Shown here: in pieces, positions 29,577 through 39,597 of the stretch
Layout of the letters: each line of letters begins with the position of its first letter
Position numbering within the stretch: the stretch's first letter is position 1
Source: Streptomyces olivaceus
Lineage (GTDB): Bacteria; Actinomycetota; Actinomycetes; Streptomycetales; Streptomycetaceae
Direction: 5' to 3'
Length of the DNA: 64,000 nt
Assembly: GCF_000721235.1 (NCBI RefSeq)
Contig: NZ_JOFH01000020.1
Coordinates: 1-64,000 of the forward strand
Position numbers and translations under genes: made by a program
The notes under the pieces: model-generated
The model's database searches: none
Told to the model about the DNA's origin: nothing
What the model saw: the letters and a program-made list of their open reading frames with translations, nothing else

Positions 29577-30623
29577 TCAGCCGACCTTCTTGGCGTTCTC
29601 GATCGCCTCGGCCAGGTTGTCGAGCAGCGGCGTGCACTTGTCGTAGGACAGGATCGGCTCGGGGGAGCGGGCGATGACCTGCCCGGCCTTGACCGCGGGC
29701 AGCTTCTTCCAGGTGCCCTCGGTGATGTCCGCGGGCTGGATGGTCGAGGCGCGGTCGTCCATGATGATGACGTCGGCCGGGTACTTGTCGACGTTCTCCC
29801 AGCTCAGGTTCTCGAACCAGCCGCCGGTCGCCTTCTTGGCGTCCTCGGAGGGCTCGACGAAGTTCACGCCGAGGGCCTTGAAGTACTCCAGGTCCACGGA
29901 GAGGTTGGTGCCGGAGACGTAGAACAGGTCGGCGCTCGCGGAGCCGGCCAGCACCCGGATCTCGGGACGGGCCTTGGCGGCGGCACGCAGCCGGGCGGCG
30001 GCCTTGTCGAAGGCGGCCTTGGCGTCGGTGACCTTCTTGGCCTTCATGTCGGCGCCCAGCGACTCGGCCAGCTCCCACATGCGCTGCAGCGGCTGAGTGA
30101 GCTGGCGGTCGAAGACCGAGACGGCCACGCTGGGCGCGAGCTTGGCGACCTTGTCCTTCGACTCCTCCGGTACGGACCACAGGGTGCCCGCGTCGTCGAA
30201 CGTCGTGGTGACCAGCAGCTCGGGGGAGAGGCTCGCGTACTTCTCGACGTTGAGCTTGCCCCACTCGTTGCCCAGGACGGTGACCTTGTCGACGTCGAGG
30301 TCGCCGGCCTGGACGTCGGGCTTGCCGTCCTTCGTCGTGGTCGGGCCGAAGACGCCCTCGACCTGGACGCCGTAGTCGAAGAGGGCGGCGGCGACGCCGG
30401 TGAAGGCGACGATGCCCGTCGGTACCCGGTCGAGCTTCACGTTCGTGCCGCGGTCGTCCTTGAAGGACCAGGGGCCGGACTTGGCGGCACCGGTGCCGCC
30501 GCCCGAGCCGCCGCTTCCGCCGTCGTCGTCCCCGCAGGCCGCGAGCACGGCACCGAGGCCGAGGGCGCCGCCGGCGGCGAGTATGCCGCGGCGGGTGGGG
30601 CGGGTGACACTGGTGTGGGACAT
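29577..30623 (-). CDS. desE: DesE, ferrioxamine-binding lipoprotein
   Basis: The 348-residue FhuD/FepB-type periplasmic-binding protein has a lipobox LAAC (Cys about residue 30) with a twin-Arg-like RRGILAAGGA signal, a Gly/Ser linker and a two-lobed metal-chelate-binding domain (GIVAFTGVAAALFDYGVQVEGVFGP; KYASLSPELLVTTTFDDAGTLW). It captures ferric desferrioxamines for uptake. It is upstream of desABCD but has its own iron box. The start codon has a weak ribosome site. Confidence 0.93.
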   Translation of the reverse strand: MSHTSVTRPTRRGILAAGGALGLGAVLAACGDDDGGSGGSGGGTGAAKSGPWSFKDDRGTNVKLDRVPTGIVAFTGVAAALFDYGVQVEGVFGPTTTKDGKPDVQAGDLDVDKVTVLGNEWGKLNVEKYASLSPELLVTTTFDDAGTLWSVPEESKDKVAKLAPSVAVSVFDRQLTQPLQRMWELAESLGADMKAKKVTDAKAAFDKAAARLRAAAKARPEIRVLAGSASADLFYVSGTNLSVDLEYFKALGVNFVEPSEDAKKATGGWFENLSWENVDKYPADVIIMDDRASTIQPADITEGTWKKLPAVKAGQVIARSPEPILSYDKCTPLLDNLAEAIENAKKVG

Positions 30624-30690
30624 GGTGGTGGCTGCTTTCGGACGGGTGCGGCGGTTCCGGTGTGCGGGGCGCCCACGGGACAATTCGAGG

Positions 30691-30709
30691 GTAGGTTAGC
30701 CTAACCTCA
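30691..30709. promoter_or_regulatory. Iron box before desE
   Basis: GTAGGTTAGCCTAACCTCA carries a perfect AGGTTAG/CTAACCT dyad and matches the Streptomyces iron-box consensus at 15 of 19 positions. It lies 68 nt before the desE start; DmdR1-type repression by ferrous iron is expected. Confidence 0.9.
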
Positions 30710-30761
30710 CGTTATGTCCAGGGGTGGCCCGGAGCGGACCACCCCCCTCGCACGAGCCGGG

Positions 30762-31922
30762 TCAGCTCACCAGCCCCAGCTCCCGCGCGATCAGCATCCG
30801 CTGGACCTCGCTGGTGCCCTCGCCGATCTCCAGGATCTTCGCGTCCCGCCACATCCTGGCCACCGGGTACTCGTTCATGAAGCCGTAGCCGCCGTGCACC
30901 TGGGTGGCGTCCCGGGCGTTGTCCACGGCGACCGTCGACGAGTACAGCTTCGCCAGCGCCGCCTCCTTCTTGAACGGCTCGCCCGCCACCAGCCGGGAGG
31001 CCGCGTCGCGCCAGGCGAGGCGGGCCGTGTGGGCCTTCATCTCCATGTCGGCGATCTTGAACTGGATGGCCTGGTTGGCCCCGATGGGCCGGCCGAAGGC
31101 GTGACGTTCCTTCGCGTAGGAGACCGACTCGTCCACACAGCCCTGCGCGAGCCCCGTGCCGAGCGCGGCGATCGCGATCCGGCCCTCGTCGAGGATGCGC
31201 AGGAACTGGGCGTAGCCCCGGCCCTGTTCGCCCAGCAGGTTGGCCGCCGGGACCCGCACGTCGGAGAAGGCCAGCTCACGGGTGTCCGACGCGTTCCAGC
31301 CGACCTTCGAGTACGGGGCGGCCACCGTGAAGCCCGGGGTGCCCGACGGCACGATGATCGCGGAGATCAGCGGCCGGCCGTCCGGCTTGCGCCCCGTGAC
31401 CGCGGTGACCGTCACCAGGCCCGTGATGTCGGTGCCGGAGTTGGTGATGAAGCACTTGGTGCCGTTGATCACCCATTCGCCGGTGGCCTCGTCCAGCCGG
31501 GCCGTCGTCCGGGTCGCGCCCGCGTCCGAGCCGCCGTCCGGCTCGGTCAGGCCGAAGGCGCCGAGGATCTCGCCCGAGCAGAGCCGGGGCAGCCACGTGC
31601 GCTTCTGCTCCTCGGTGCCGAACAGGTGCACCGGCATCGCGCCCAGGGAGACGCCCGCCTCCAGCGTGATCGCCACCGACGAGTCGACCCGGGCCAGCTC
31701 CTCCAGGGCGATCCCCAGCGCGAAGTAGTCGCCGCCCATGCCGCCGTACTCCTCCGGGAACGGCAGCCCGAACAGCCCCATCCGGCCCATCTCGCGGACG
31801 ATCTCGTAGGGGAACTCGTGCCGCTCGTAGAAGTCGCCGATCTTGGGTGCCACCACGTCGTGCGCGAACTCCTCCACCGTGCGGCGGAGTTCTTCCAGTT
31901 CGGGGGAGAGCTTGTGGTCCAT
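30762..31922 (-). CDS. acdH: Acyl-CoA dehydrogenase of the leucine-catabolic operon
   Basis: The 386-residue FAD flavoprotein of the acyl-CoA dehydrogenase family contains CFITNSGTDITGLVTVTAVTG, FGLTEPDGGSDAGATRT (FAD/substrate site) and the C-terminal HGGYGFMNEYPVARMWRDAKILEIGEGTSEVQRM. In this operon it probably oxidises isovaleryl-CoA or other branched acyl-CoA. AGGAG lies 11 nt before the ATG used; a GTG three codons earlier would overlap the hmgL stop (GTGA), so the true start may be 31931. Last gene of the four-gene operon. Confidence 0.93.
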   Translation of the reverse strand: MDHKLSPELEELRRTVEEFAHDVVAPKIGDFYERHEFPYEIVREMGRMGLFGLPFPEEYGGMGGDYFALGIALEELARVDSSVAITLEAGVSLGAMPVHLFGTEEQKRTWLPRLCSGEILGAFGLTEPDGGSDAGATRTTARLDEATGEWVINGTKCFITNSGTDITGLVTVTAVTGRKPDGRPLISAIIVPSGTPGFTVAAPYSKVGWNASDTRELAFSDVRVPAANLLGEQGRGYAQFLRILDEGRIAIAALGTGLAQGCVDESVSYAKERHAFGRPIGANQAIQFKIADMEMKAHTARLAWRDAASRLVAGEPFKKEAALAKLYSSTVAVDNARDATQVHGGYGFMNEYPVARMWRDAKILEIGEGTSEVQRMLIARELGLVS

Positions 31923-31927
31923 CGTGG

Positions 31928-32878
31928 TCACGACTCCTGGTGGGAGAGGGCTCGTACGGTGCGGGAGGGGCTGGGTCGGCCCAGGTGGGCGGCCATCCAG
32001 ACGCTGGTGGCGACGAGACGGCCGAGGTCGATCCCGGTGTCGATGCCGAGGCCGCGCAGCATCCACACGAGGTCTTCGGTGGCGAGGTTGCCGGTGGCGG
32101 ACTTCGCGAACGGGCAGCCGCCGAGGCCGCCCGCGGAGGCGTCGACGGTGCGCACGCCGTGCCGCAGGGCGGTGAGGGTGTTGGACAGGGCCTGGCCGTA
32201 GGTGTCGTGGAAGTGGACGCCGAGCCGCTCCACCGGGACACCGGCCCCGTCCAGCGCGGTGAGCAGCGCGCTCACGTGCCCCGGGGTCGCGACGCCGATG
32301 GTGTCGCCGAGGCTCAGCTCGTCGCAGCCCATGTCGAGCAGGGCCCGGCAGACCCGCACCACCTGCCCGACGGGCACGTCGCCCTCCCAGGGGTCGCCGA
32401 AGCACATCGACAGATAGCCCCGCACGTGCAGGCCGCCCGCGTCCTTCGCCCGCGCCACCACCGGCTCGAACATGGCCAGCGACTCGTCCACCGTGCGGTT
32501 GAGGTTGGCCTTGGCGAACGACTCCGTGGCGCTGGCGAAGACCGCGACGCGGCGTGCGCCGAGCGCCAGCGCGCGCTCCAGTCCGCGCTCGTTCGGCACC
32601 AGGACGGGCAGATCGACCGGCAGGTCCGCGACCGCCGGGAACAGCTCCTCCGCGTCCGCGAGCTGGGGCACCCACTTGGGGTGCACGAAGCTCGTCGCCT
32701 CGATCGTGGTCAGGCCGGTGCCGGCCAGGCGGCGGATGAACTCGGCCTTCACCTGCGCCGGTACGACGGCCTTCTCGTTCTGCAGGCCATCGCGGGCGCC
32801 GACCTCGTGGACGCGGACGCGGGCGGGCAGGCCCTCGGCCGGCACGGTCGCCGGCAGGCCCACTTCCATGGCGTTCAT
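31928..32878 (-). CDS. hmgL: Hydroxymethylglutaryl-CoA lyase
   Basis: The 316-residue TIM-barrel lyase splits HMG-CoA into acetyl-CoA and acetoacetate, the last step of leucine breakdown. Family signature segments are VRVHEVGARDGLQNEKAVVP (metal Asp), SLGDTIGVATPGHVSALL, GVHFHDTYGQALSN (metal His pair) and DASAGGLGGCPFAKSATGNLATEDLVWML (catalytic Cys loop). GAGGAGGAG lies 6 nt from the ATG. The start overlaps the stop of the carboxylase alpha subunit by ATGA. Confidence 0.94.
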   Translation of the reverse strand: MNAMEVGLPATVPAEGLPARVRVHEVGARDGLQNEKAVVPAQVKAEFIRRLAGTGLTTIEATSFVHPKWVPQLADAEELFPAVADLPVDLPVLVPNERGLERALALGARRVAVFASATESFAKANLNRTVDESLAMFEPVVARAKDAGGLHVRGYLSMCFGDPWEGDVPVGQVVRVCRALLDMGCDELSLGDTIGVATPGHVSALLTALDGAGVPVERLGVHFHDTYGQALSNTLTALRHGVRTVDASAGGLGGCPFAKSATGNLATEDLVWMLRGLGIDTGIDLGRLVATSVWMAAHLGRPSPSRTVRALSHQES

Positions 32879-34938
32879 GCCGTCTCCTCCTCGTCGGCGG
32901 GCGTGACGACCGCGAGCACCTGGTCCATGGCGACGGTGGTGCCGGGCGCCACGTCCAGCTCGGCGACGGTGCCGGCGTGCGGGGCGGAGACGACGTGCTC
33001 CATCTTCATCGCCTCCACCACCAGCAGGCTCTGCCCGGCGGCCACCTCGTCGCCGACGGCGACCTTCACCACCGTCACCGTGCCCGGCATCGGCGCGGTC
33101 AGCGAGTCGGCGCCCGCGTGCGCCGCCCGGCTGAGGGAGGCGGCGACCGGGTCGTGGTCGCGCACGTGCCAGGCGTCGCCGTCGCGGCCCAGCCAGGTGC
33201 CGTCCGGCACGGTGGCGAAGGTGTGCGCGGTGCCGTCCAGCAGGAACGTGAACCGGTGGTCGTCGCCCGGCCGCGGGAGTCCGCCCCCGGGTCCCCGGAC
33301 CGGGGTGCCGGATCCGGGCAGCAGCAGTTCGGTCCCTCCGCCCGGTGCGCTGCGCACGCGCACGGTCACCGGGTCGTGGCCCCCCACCCGCAGGTGGTGC
33401 ACCGTCCATGCCCGCTCGCCGCCCATGCGCCAGCCGTCCGCCGCGTCGAACGGGCCGGCCCGGCCAGTGCCGCCGACGGGGGCGAGGGCGGCCTGCCGCA
33501 GCAGCGCGGCCGCCGCGTACGTCTCCGCCGGTACGCCGTCCGGTACGAGCCCGTCCACCTCGCGCTCCACCAGCCCGGTGTCCAGGTCGCCCGCGACCAC
33601 CGCCGGATGGGCGAGCAGCCGGCGCAGGAACCCGGCGTTGGTCTGCACGCCGAGCGTCACCGTCCCGGCGAGGGCCGCGCGCAGCCTGCGCAGGGCGGTG
33701 GCCCGGTCGGGGCCGTACGCGATCACCTTGGACAGCATCGGGTCGTACAGGCTGCCGACCTCGGTGCCCTCGCCGAGCCCCGAGTCGGTGCGCACGCCGT
33801 CGCCCTCGGGCTCGTGCAGCCGCAGCACCGTGCCGCCGGAGGGCAGGAAGCTCCGCGCGCCCTCTGTCACGGACACGGTCTCGGCGCAGATGCGGGCCTC
33901 GATCGCGTGCCCGGTCAGCCGTACGTCCTCCTGCGCGAACCCGAGCCGCTCCCCGGCCGCCACCCGCAGCTGCCACTCCACCAGGTCCAGGCCGGTCACC
34001 AGCTCGGTCACCGGGTGCTCCACCTGGAGGCGGGTGTTCATCTCCATGAAGTAGTACCGGGAGGGATCGCCGCCCGGCACGATGAACTCGACCGTGCCCG
34101 CGCCCCGGTACCCGCACGAGCGGGCCGCCTGCACGGCCGCCTCGCCCATCGCCGCGCGGGTCGCCTCGTCCAGGAGCACGCTGGGCGCCTCCTCGATCAC
34201 CTTCTGGTGCCGGCGCTGGAGCGAGCACTCGCGCTCGCCGAGGTGCACCACATTGCCGTGGCCGTCGGCCAGGACCTGGATCTCGATGTGCCGGGGCCGG
34301 TCGATCCAGCGCTCCACCAGCAGCGTGTCGTCGCCGAAGGAGGCGCGGGCCTCGCGCCGCGCCGCGGCGATCTCGTCGGCCAGCGCGGCCTCGTCCCGCA
34401 CCAGCCGCATGCCCTTGCCGCCGCCGCCCGCCGACGGCTTCAGCAGCACCGGTGTGCCGATCTCGCGGGCGGCGTCGGCGAGCTGCCCGTCCGTGAGGCC
34501 GCTGCCGCTGGAGCCGGGGACGACCGGCACCCCGGCCGCCCGCACCGCCTCCTTGGCCCGGATCTTGTCGCCCATCAGCGCGATCGCGTCGGCGCCCGGC
34601 CCGATGAAGACCAGCCCCGCCTCCTCGCAGGCCCGCGCGAACCCGGCGTTCTCGGCGAGGAAGCCGTACCCCGGGTGCACGGCCTGCGCGCCCGTCCGCG
34701 CCGCCGCCTCAAGGAGCCGCTCGGCGCTGAGGTAGCTCTCCGCCGCCGGTGCCGGGCCGATCCGCACCGCCTCGTCGGCCTCCCGCACGTGCCGCGCGTC
34801 GGCGTCGGCGTCGGAGAAGACCGCCACCGAGCGCACGCCCATCGCGCGCAGTGTCCGCACGACGCGGACGGCGATCTCGCCGCGGTTGGCGACGAGCACG
34901 GTGTCGAACATGCGTGGTGTGCCGTTCGTGTTGTCCAT
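32875..34938 (-). CDS. Acyl-CoA carboxylase alpha subunit (biotin carboxylase + BCCP), probably methylcrotonyl-CoA
   Basis: The 687-residue protein has a biotin carboxylase domain (about 10-455; VLVANRGEIAVRVVRT, ATP-grasp loop LLKPSAGGGGKGMRLV, MEMNTRLQVEHPVTE), a middle region, and a C-terminal biotin carrier with EAMKMEH (about 645-650). It forms a complex with the downstream-encoded beta subunit. Context (HMG-CoA lyase, acyl-CoA dehydrogenase) points to methylcrotonyl-CoA carboxylase, EC 6.4.1.4. GAGGAGGGG precedes the ATG. Overlaps hmgL by ATGA. Confidence 0.92.
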   Translation of the reverse strand: MDNTNGTPRMFDTVLVANRGEIAVRVVRTLRAMGVRSVAVFSDADADARHVREADEAVRIGPAPAAESYLSAERLLEAAARTGAQAVHPGYGFLAENAGFARACEEAGLVFIGPGADAIALMGDKIRAKEAVRAAGVPVVPGSSGSGLTDGQLADAAREIGTPVLLKPSAGGGGKGMRLVRDEAALADEIAAARREARASFGDDTLLVERWIDRPRHIEIQVLADGHGNVVHLGERECSLQRRHQKVIEEAPSVLLDEATRAAMGEAAVQAARSCGYRGAGTVEFIVPGGDPSRYYFMEMNTRLQVEHPVTELVTGLDLVEWQLRVAAGERLGFAQEDVRLTGHAIEARICAETVSVTEGARSFLPSGGTVLRLHEPEGDGVRTDSGLGEGTEVGSLYDPMLSKVIAYGPDRATALRRLRAALAGTVTLGVQTNAGFLRRLLAHPAVVAGDLDTGLVEREVDGLVPDGVPAETYAAAALLRQAALAPVGGTGRAGPFDAADGWRMGGERAWTVHHLRVGGHDPVTVRVRSAPGGGTELLLPGSGTPVRGPGGGLPRPGDDHRFTFLLDGTAHTFATVPDGTWLGRDGDAWHVRDHDPVAASLSRAAHAGADSLTAPMPGTVTVVKVAVGDEVAAGQSLLVVEAMKMEHVVSAPHAGTVAELDVAPGTTVAMDQVLAVVTPADEEETA

Positions 34939-34949
34939 GGGTCCCCTCC

Positions 34950-36566
<1,617 letters not shown>

Positions 36567-36596
36567 CGTGCGGTCCCCTCACCCAGTGATCGACCA

Positions 36597-36612
36597 GTTA
36601 ATGAGCGTTAAC
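36597..36612. promoter_or_regulatory. TetR operator, copy 1
   Basis: GTTAATGAGCGTTAAC is a palindrome in the gap between the carboxylase operon (-) and the TetR gene (+). It matches copy 2 at 14 of 16 positions, and the two differences are symmetric. Confidence 0.82.
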
Positions 36613-36625
36613 GCGCTCCCTTCAG

Positions 36626-36641
36626 GTTAACGAGCGCTAAC
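36626..36641. promoter_or_regulatory. TetR operator, copy 2
   Basis: GTTAACGAGCGCTAAC lies 29 bp from copy 1, close to three helical turns. It falls at the expected -35 position of the TetR promoter, whose -10 is TAGAAT at 36651-36656. Confidence 0.82.
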
Positions 36642-36663
36642 CTCCCTGTCTAGAATCGACTCC

Positions 36664-37287
36664 ATGGCCACCAGAACCGACGCCCCCACCCGCCGCGAGC
36701 AGATCCTCAAGGAGGCCGCCCGGCTCTTCGCCGAGCGCGGTTTCCACGGGGTGGGCGTCGACGAGATAGGCGCCGCGGTCGGCATCAGCGGGCCCGGCCT
36801 GTACCGGCACTTCGCCGGCAAGGACGCGATGCTCGCCGAGCTGCTCGTCGGGATCAGCGACTCGCTGCTGACCGGGGCGAAGCGGCGGCTGGCGGAGGCC
36901 GGCTCCGACCGGGCGGGGGCGGCGGGTCCCGAAGCGGTCCTCGACTCGTTCATCGAGGGGCACATCGACTTCGCGCTCGACGACCGCCCGCTCATCACCC
37001 TGCACGACCGCGAGCTGGACCGCCTCCGGGACGCCGACCGCAAGATGGTGCGCCAGTTGCAGCGGCAGTACGTGGAGCTGTGGGTCGGGGTGCTGCGCGA
37101 GGTCTACCCGGCGCTCGCCGAGCCCGCCGCCCGCTCCGCGGTCCACTCGGTCTTCGGCCTCCTGAACTCCACCCCGCACCTGGGCCGCGCCGGTTCCCTG
37201 CCGGGCCGCGCGGTGACGGCGTCGCTGCTGCACCGGATGGCGCGGGGGGCGTTCGCGGCGGTGGGGGAGGAGGGGCAGGGGCGGTAG
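36664..37287 (+). CDS. TetR-family regulator of the leucine-catabolic operon
   Basis: The 207-residue protein has an N-terminal TetR HTH (residues 10-55; REQILKEAARLFAERGFHGVGVDEIGAAVGISGPGLYRHFAGKDAML) and a helical ligand-binding domain. It is transcribed divergently from the carboxylase gene, with two identical-pattern operators between them, so it probably represses both itself and the operon; the ligand would be an acyl-CoA or related intermediate. TAGAAT followed by 7 nt and then ATG, without a Shine-Dalgarno, points to a leaderless mRNA. Confidence 0.9.
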   Translation: MATRTDAPTRREQILKEAARLFAERGFHGVGVDEIGAAVGISGPGLYRHFAGKDAMLAELLVGISDSLLTGAKRRLAEAGSDRAGAAGPEAVLDSFIEGHIDFALDDRPLITLHDRELDRLRDADRKMVRQLQRQYVELWVGVLREVYPALAEPAARSAVHSVFGLLNSTPHLGRAGSLPGRAVTASLLHRMARGAFAAVGEEGQGR

Positions 37288-37413
37288 GGCGGTATCCCCC
37301 TCTCCGGTCTCCGGCCGGGTGGGCCGAGCGCCCCCGCCCGCTGCCGCGGAGTGACGCGCGTTACCCGCCGCCCGCTCTGGACGCCCCTGGCTACCCGCCG
37401 GTACCGTGGTATC

Positions 37414-37429
37414 TGAGCAAGCGCTTAGA
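37414..37429. promoter_or_regulatory. Palindromic operator-like site before acyl-CoA dehydrogenase
   Basis: TGAGCAAGCGCTTAGA contains AAGCGCTT, a perfect 8-bp dyad with partial extension (AGCAAGCGCTTaga). It is 25 nt before the start codon. Similar AAGCGCTT-centred sites are typical of TetR-type regulators of fatty-acid genes. Confidence 0.55.
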
Positions 37430-37453
37430 TATTCGTACCCTGGAGGTGGCGCG

Positions 37454-38611
37454 GTGCGCCGTACGGTGTTCAACGAGGACCACGAGGCGTTCCGGGAGAC
37501 CCTGCGCGCCTTCATCGAGGCCGAGGTCGTCCCCGTCTACGACGAGTGGTTCGCCGCGGGCCAGGCGCCGCGCGACTTCTACTACAAGCTCGGCGAGCTG
37601 GGCATCTTCGGCATCAACGTGCCCGAGGAGTTCGGCGGCGCCGGCATGGACAGCCACAAGTTCGAGGCCGTCCTCTACGAGGAGACCGCCCGCGCCGGCG
37701 TCCAGTTCGGCGGTTCCGGCGTGCACGTGCTGCTCGCCCTGCCCTACATCAACATGCTGGCCACCGACGAGCAGAAGAAGCGCTACCTGCCGAAGTTCGT
37801 CACCGGCGACGAGATGTGGGCCATCGCGATGACGGAGCCCGGCACCGGCTCCGACCTCGCCGGCATGAAGTCCACCGCCAAGCTCTCCGAGGACGGCACC
37901 CACTACGTCCTCAACGGCGCCAAGACCTTCATCACCGGCGGCGTGCACGCCGACCGCGTCATCGTCTGCGCCCGCACCGACGCGCCCACCGCCGAGGACC
38001 GCCGCCACGGCATCTCCCTGTTCGCGGTGGACACGAAGTCCGAGGGCTACTCCGTCGGCCGCAAGCTCGACAAGCTGGGCCTGCGCACCTCCGACACCGC
38101 CGAGCTGGCCTTCGTCGACGTCAAGGTCCCCGTCGAGGACCTGCTCGGCGAGGAGAACAAGGGCTTCTCCTACCTCGGCCACAACCTCGCCTCCGAGCGC
38201 TGGGGCATCGCCTACGGCGCCTACGCCCAGGCCAAGGCCGCCGTCGCCTTCGCCACGCAGTACGTGCGCGAGCGCACCGTCTTCGGCAAGCCGGTCGCCC
38301 ACTTCCAGAACACCAAGTTCGAGCTGGCCGCCTGCCAGGCCGAGGTCGACGCCGCCGAGGCCGTCGCCGACCGCGCCACCGAGGCCCTGGACGCCGGTGA
38401 GCTGACGCCCGCCGAGGCCGCCAGCGCCAAGCTGTTCTGCACCGAGGTCGCCCACCGCGTCATCGACCGCTGCCTCCAGCTGCACGGCGGCTACGGCTAC
38501 ATGAACGAGTACCCGATCGCCCGCCTGTACGCGGACAATCGCGTCAACCGCATCTACGGCGGCACCAGCGAGGTCATGAAGATGATCATCGCCAAGAACA
38601 TGGGCCTGTAG
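37454..38611 (+). CDS. Acyl-CoA dehydrogenase
   Basis: The 385-residue acyl-CoA dehydrogenase flavoprotein contains IAMTEPGTGSDLAGMKSTA (FAD-binding), KTFITGGVHADRVIVCART and C-terminal HGGYGYMNEYPIARLYADNRVNRIYGGTSEVMKMIIAKNMGL, in which the GTSE segment is typical of the catalytic/FAD region. The GTG start was chosen because GGAGGT lies 6 nt upstream; an in-frame start 16 codons earlier reads through the operator-like palindrome. It probably acts in beta-oxidation; acyl chain length is unknown. The thioesterase gene follows on the same strand. Confidence 0.92.
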   Translation: MRRTVFNEDHEAFRETLRAFIEAEVVPVYDEWFAAGQAPRDFYYKLGELGIFGINVPEEFGGAGMDSHKFEAVLYEETARAGVQFGGSGVHVLLALPYINMLATDEQKKRYLPKFVTGDEMWAIAMTEPGTGSDLAGMKSTAKLSEDGTHYVLNGAKTFITGGVHADRVIVCARTDAPTAEDRRHGISLFAVDTKSEGYSVGRKLDKLGLRTSDTAELAFVDVKVPVEDLLGEENKGFSYLGHNLASERWGIAYGAYAQAKAAVAFATQYVRERTVFGKPVAHFQNTKFELAACQAEVDAAEAVADRATEALDAGELTPAEAASAKLFCTEVAHRVIDRCLQLHGGYGYMNEYPIARLYADNRVNRIYGGTSEVMKMIIAKNMGL

Positions 38612-38688
38612 ACCGAGCACCACGGACGGAACATCACGGGCGAAGACCCAGAAGACTCAGAAGACTCACAGGCGAAGACCCACCAGCC

Positions 38689-39561
38689 ATGAGCGAAGCA
38701 CTCCAGTCCCTCCTCGACCTGCTCGACCTCGAGCGGATCGAGGAGGACATCTACCGCGGCCACTCCCGGTCCGCCGTCGTCCCCCGCGTCTTCGGCGGCC
38801 AGGTCGCGGCCCAGGCCATGGTCGCCGCCGGGCGCACGGTCCCCGAGGACCGGCACGCGCACTCCCTGCACGCGTACTTCCTGCGGCCCGGCGACCCCGG
38901 CGCGCCCATCGTCTACAGCGTCGACCGCCTGCGCGACGGCCGCTCCTTCACCACCCGCCGCGTCGTCGCCGTCCAGCACGGCAAGCCGATCTTCACCCTG
39001 TCGGCGTCCTTCCAGACGTACGAGGAGGGGCTCGACCACCAGGCCCCGATGCCGCCCGCACCGGACCCGGCGACCCTCCCCACCGGCGAGGACCGCCTGC
39101 GGAGCTACCCGCACCTGCCCGCCGGGACGGTGGAGCGGTTCCTGGAGGCGCGGGCGGCGGTCGACCTGCGCTACGTCGACGACCCGCCCTTCGGCGACTT
39201 CGGCACCCCGCGCGACCCGCACTCCCAGGTGTGGTTCCGCACCAACGGCAAGCTCGCGGACGACCCGCTGCTGCACGTCGTCCTCGCCACCTACGTCTCC
39301 GACATGACCCTGCTCGACTCGGTGCTGCTCGCGCACGGCCGCGGCGGCTGGGCCGTCGGCGACGTCGTCGGGGCCTCGCTGGACCACGCCATGTGGTTCC
39401 ACCGGCCCTTCCGCGCCGACGAGTGGCTGCTGTACGACCAGCAGTCGCCGTCCGCGTCCGGCGGCCGGGGCCTCGGCCAGGCCCGCATCCACACCCGGGA
39501 CGGCCGCCTCGCCGTCTCGGTGGTCCAGGAGGGCGTGGTCCGCGTCCCACGGGAGCGCTGA
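38689..39561 (+). CDS. Acyl-CoA thioesterase II (TesB type)
   Basis: The 290-residue double-hotdog thioesterase has N-terminal RVFGGQVAAQAMVAAGRTVPEDRHAHSLHAYFLRPGDP and C-terminal LLDSVLLAHGRGGW ... SLDHAMWFHRPFRADEWLLYDQQSPSASGGRGLGQARIHTRDGRLAVSVVQEG, matching both hotdog halves of TesB. It hydrolyses acyl-CoA. The 77-nt gap from the dehydrogenase holds the direct repeat GGCGAAGACCCA at 38639 and 38671 and a doubled AGAAGACTC. No strong ribosome site is seen. Confidence 0.92.
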   Translation: MSEALQSLLDLLDLERIEEDIYRGHSRSAVVPRVFGGQVAAQAMVAAGRTVPEDRHAHSLHAYFLRPGDPGAPIVYSVDRLRDGRSFTTRRVVAVQHGKPIFTLSASFQTYEEGLDHQAPMPPAPDPATLPTGEDRLRSYPHLPAGTVERFLEARAAVDLRYVDDPPFGDFGTPRDPHSQVWFRTNGKLADDPLLHVVLATYVSDMTLLDSVLLAHGRGGWAVGDVVGASLDHAMWFHRPFRADEWLLYDQQSPSASGGRGLGQARIHTRDGRLAVSVVQEGVVRVPRER

Positions 39562-39597
39562 GGGCGGGCCGGACCGGGGTGCCGGGGGCCGGCCGGG

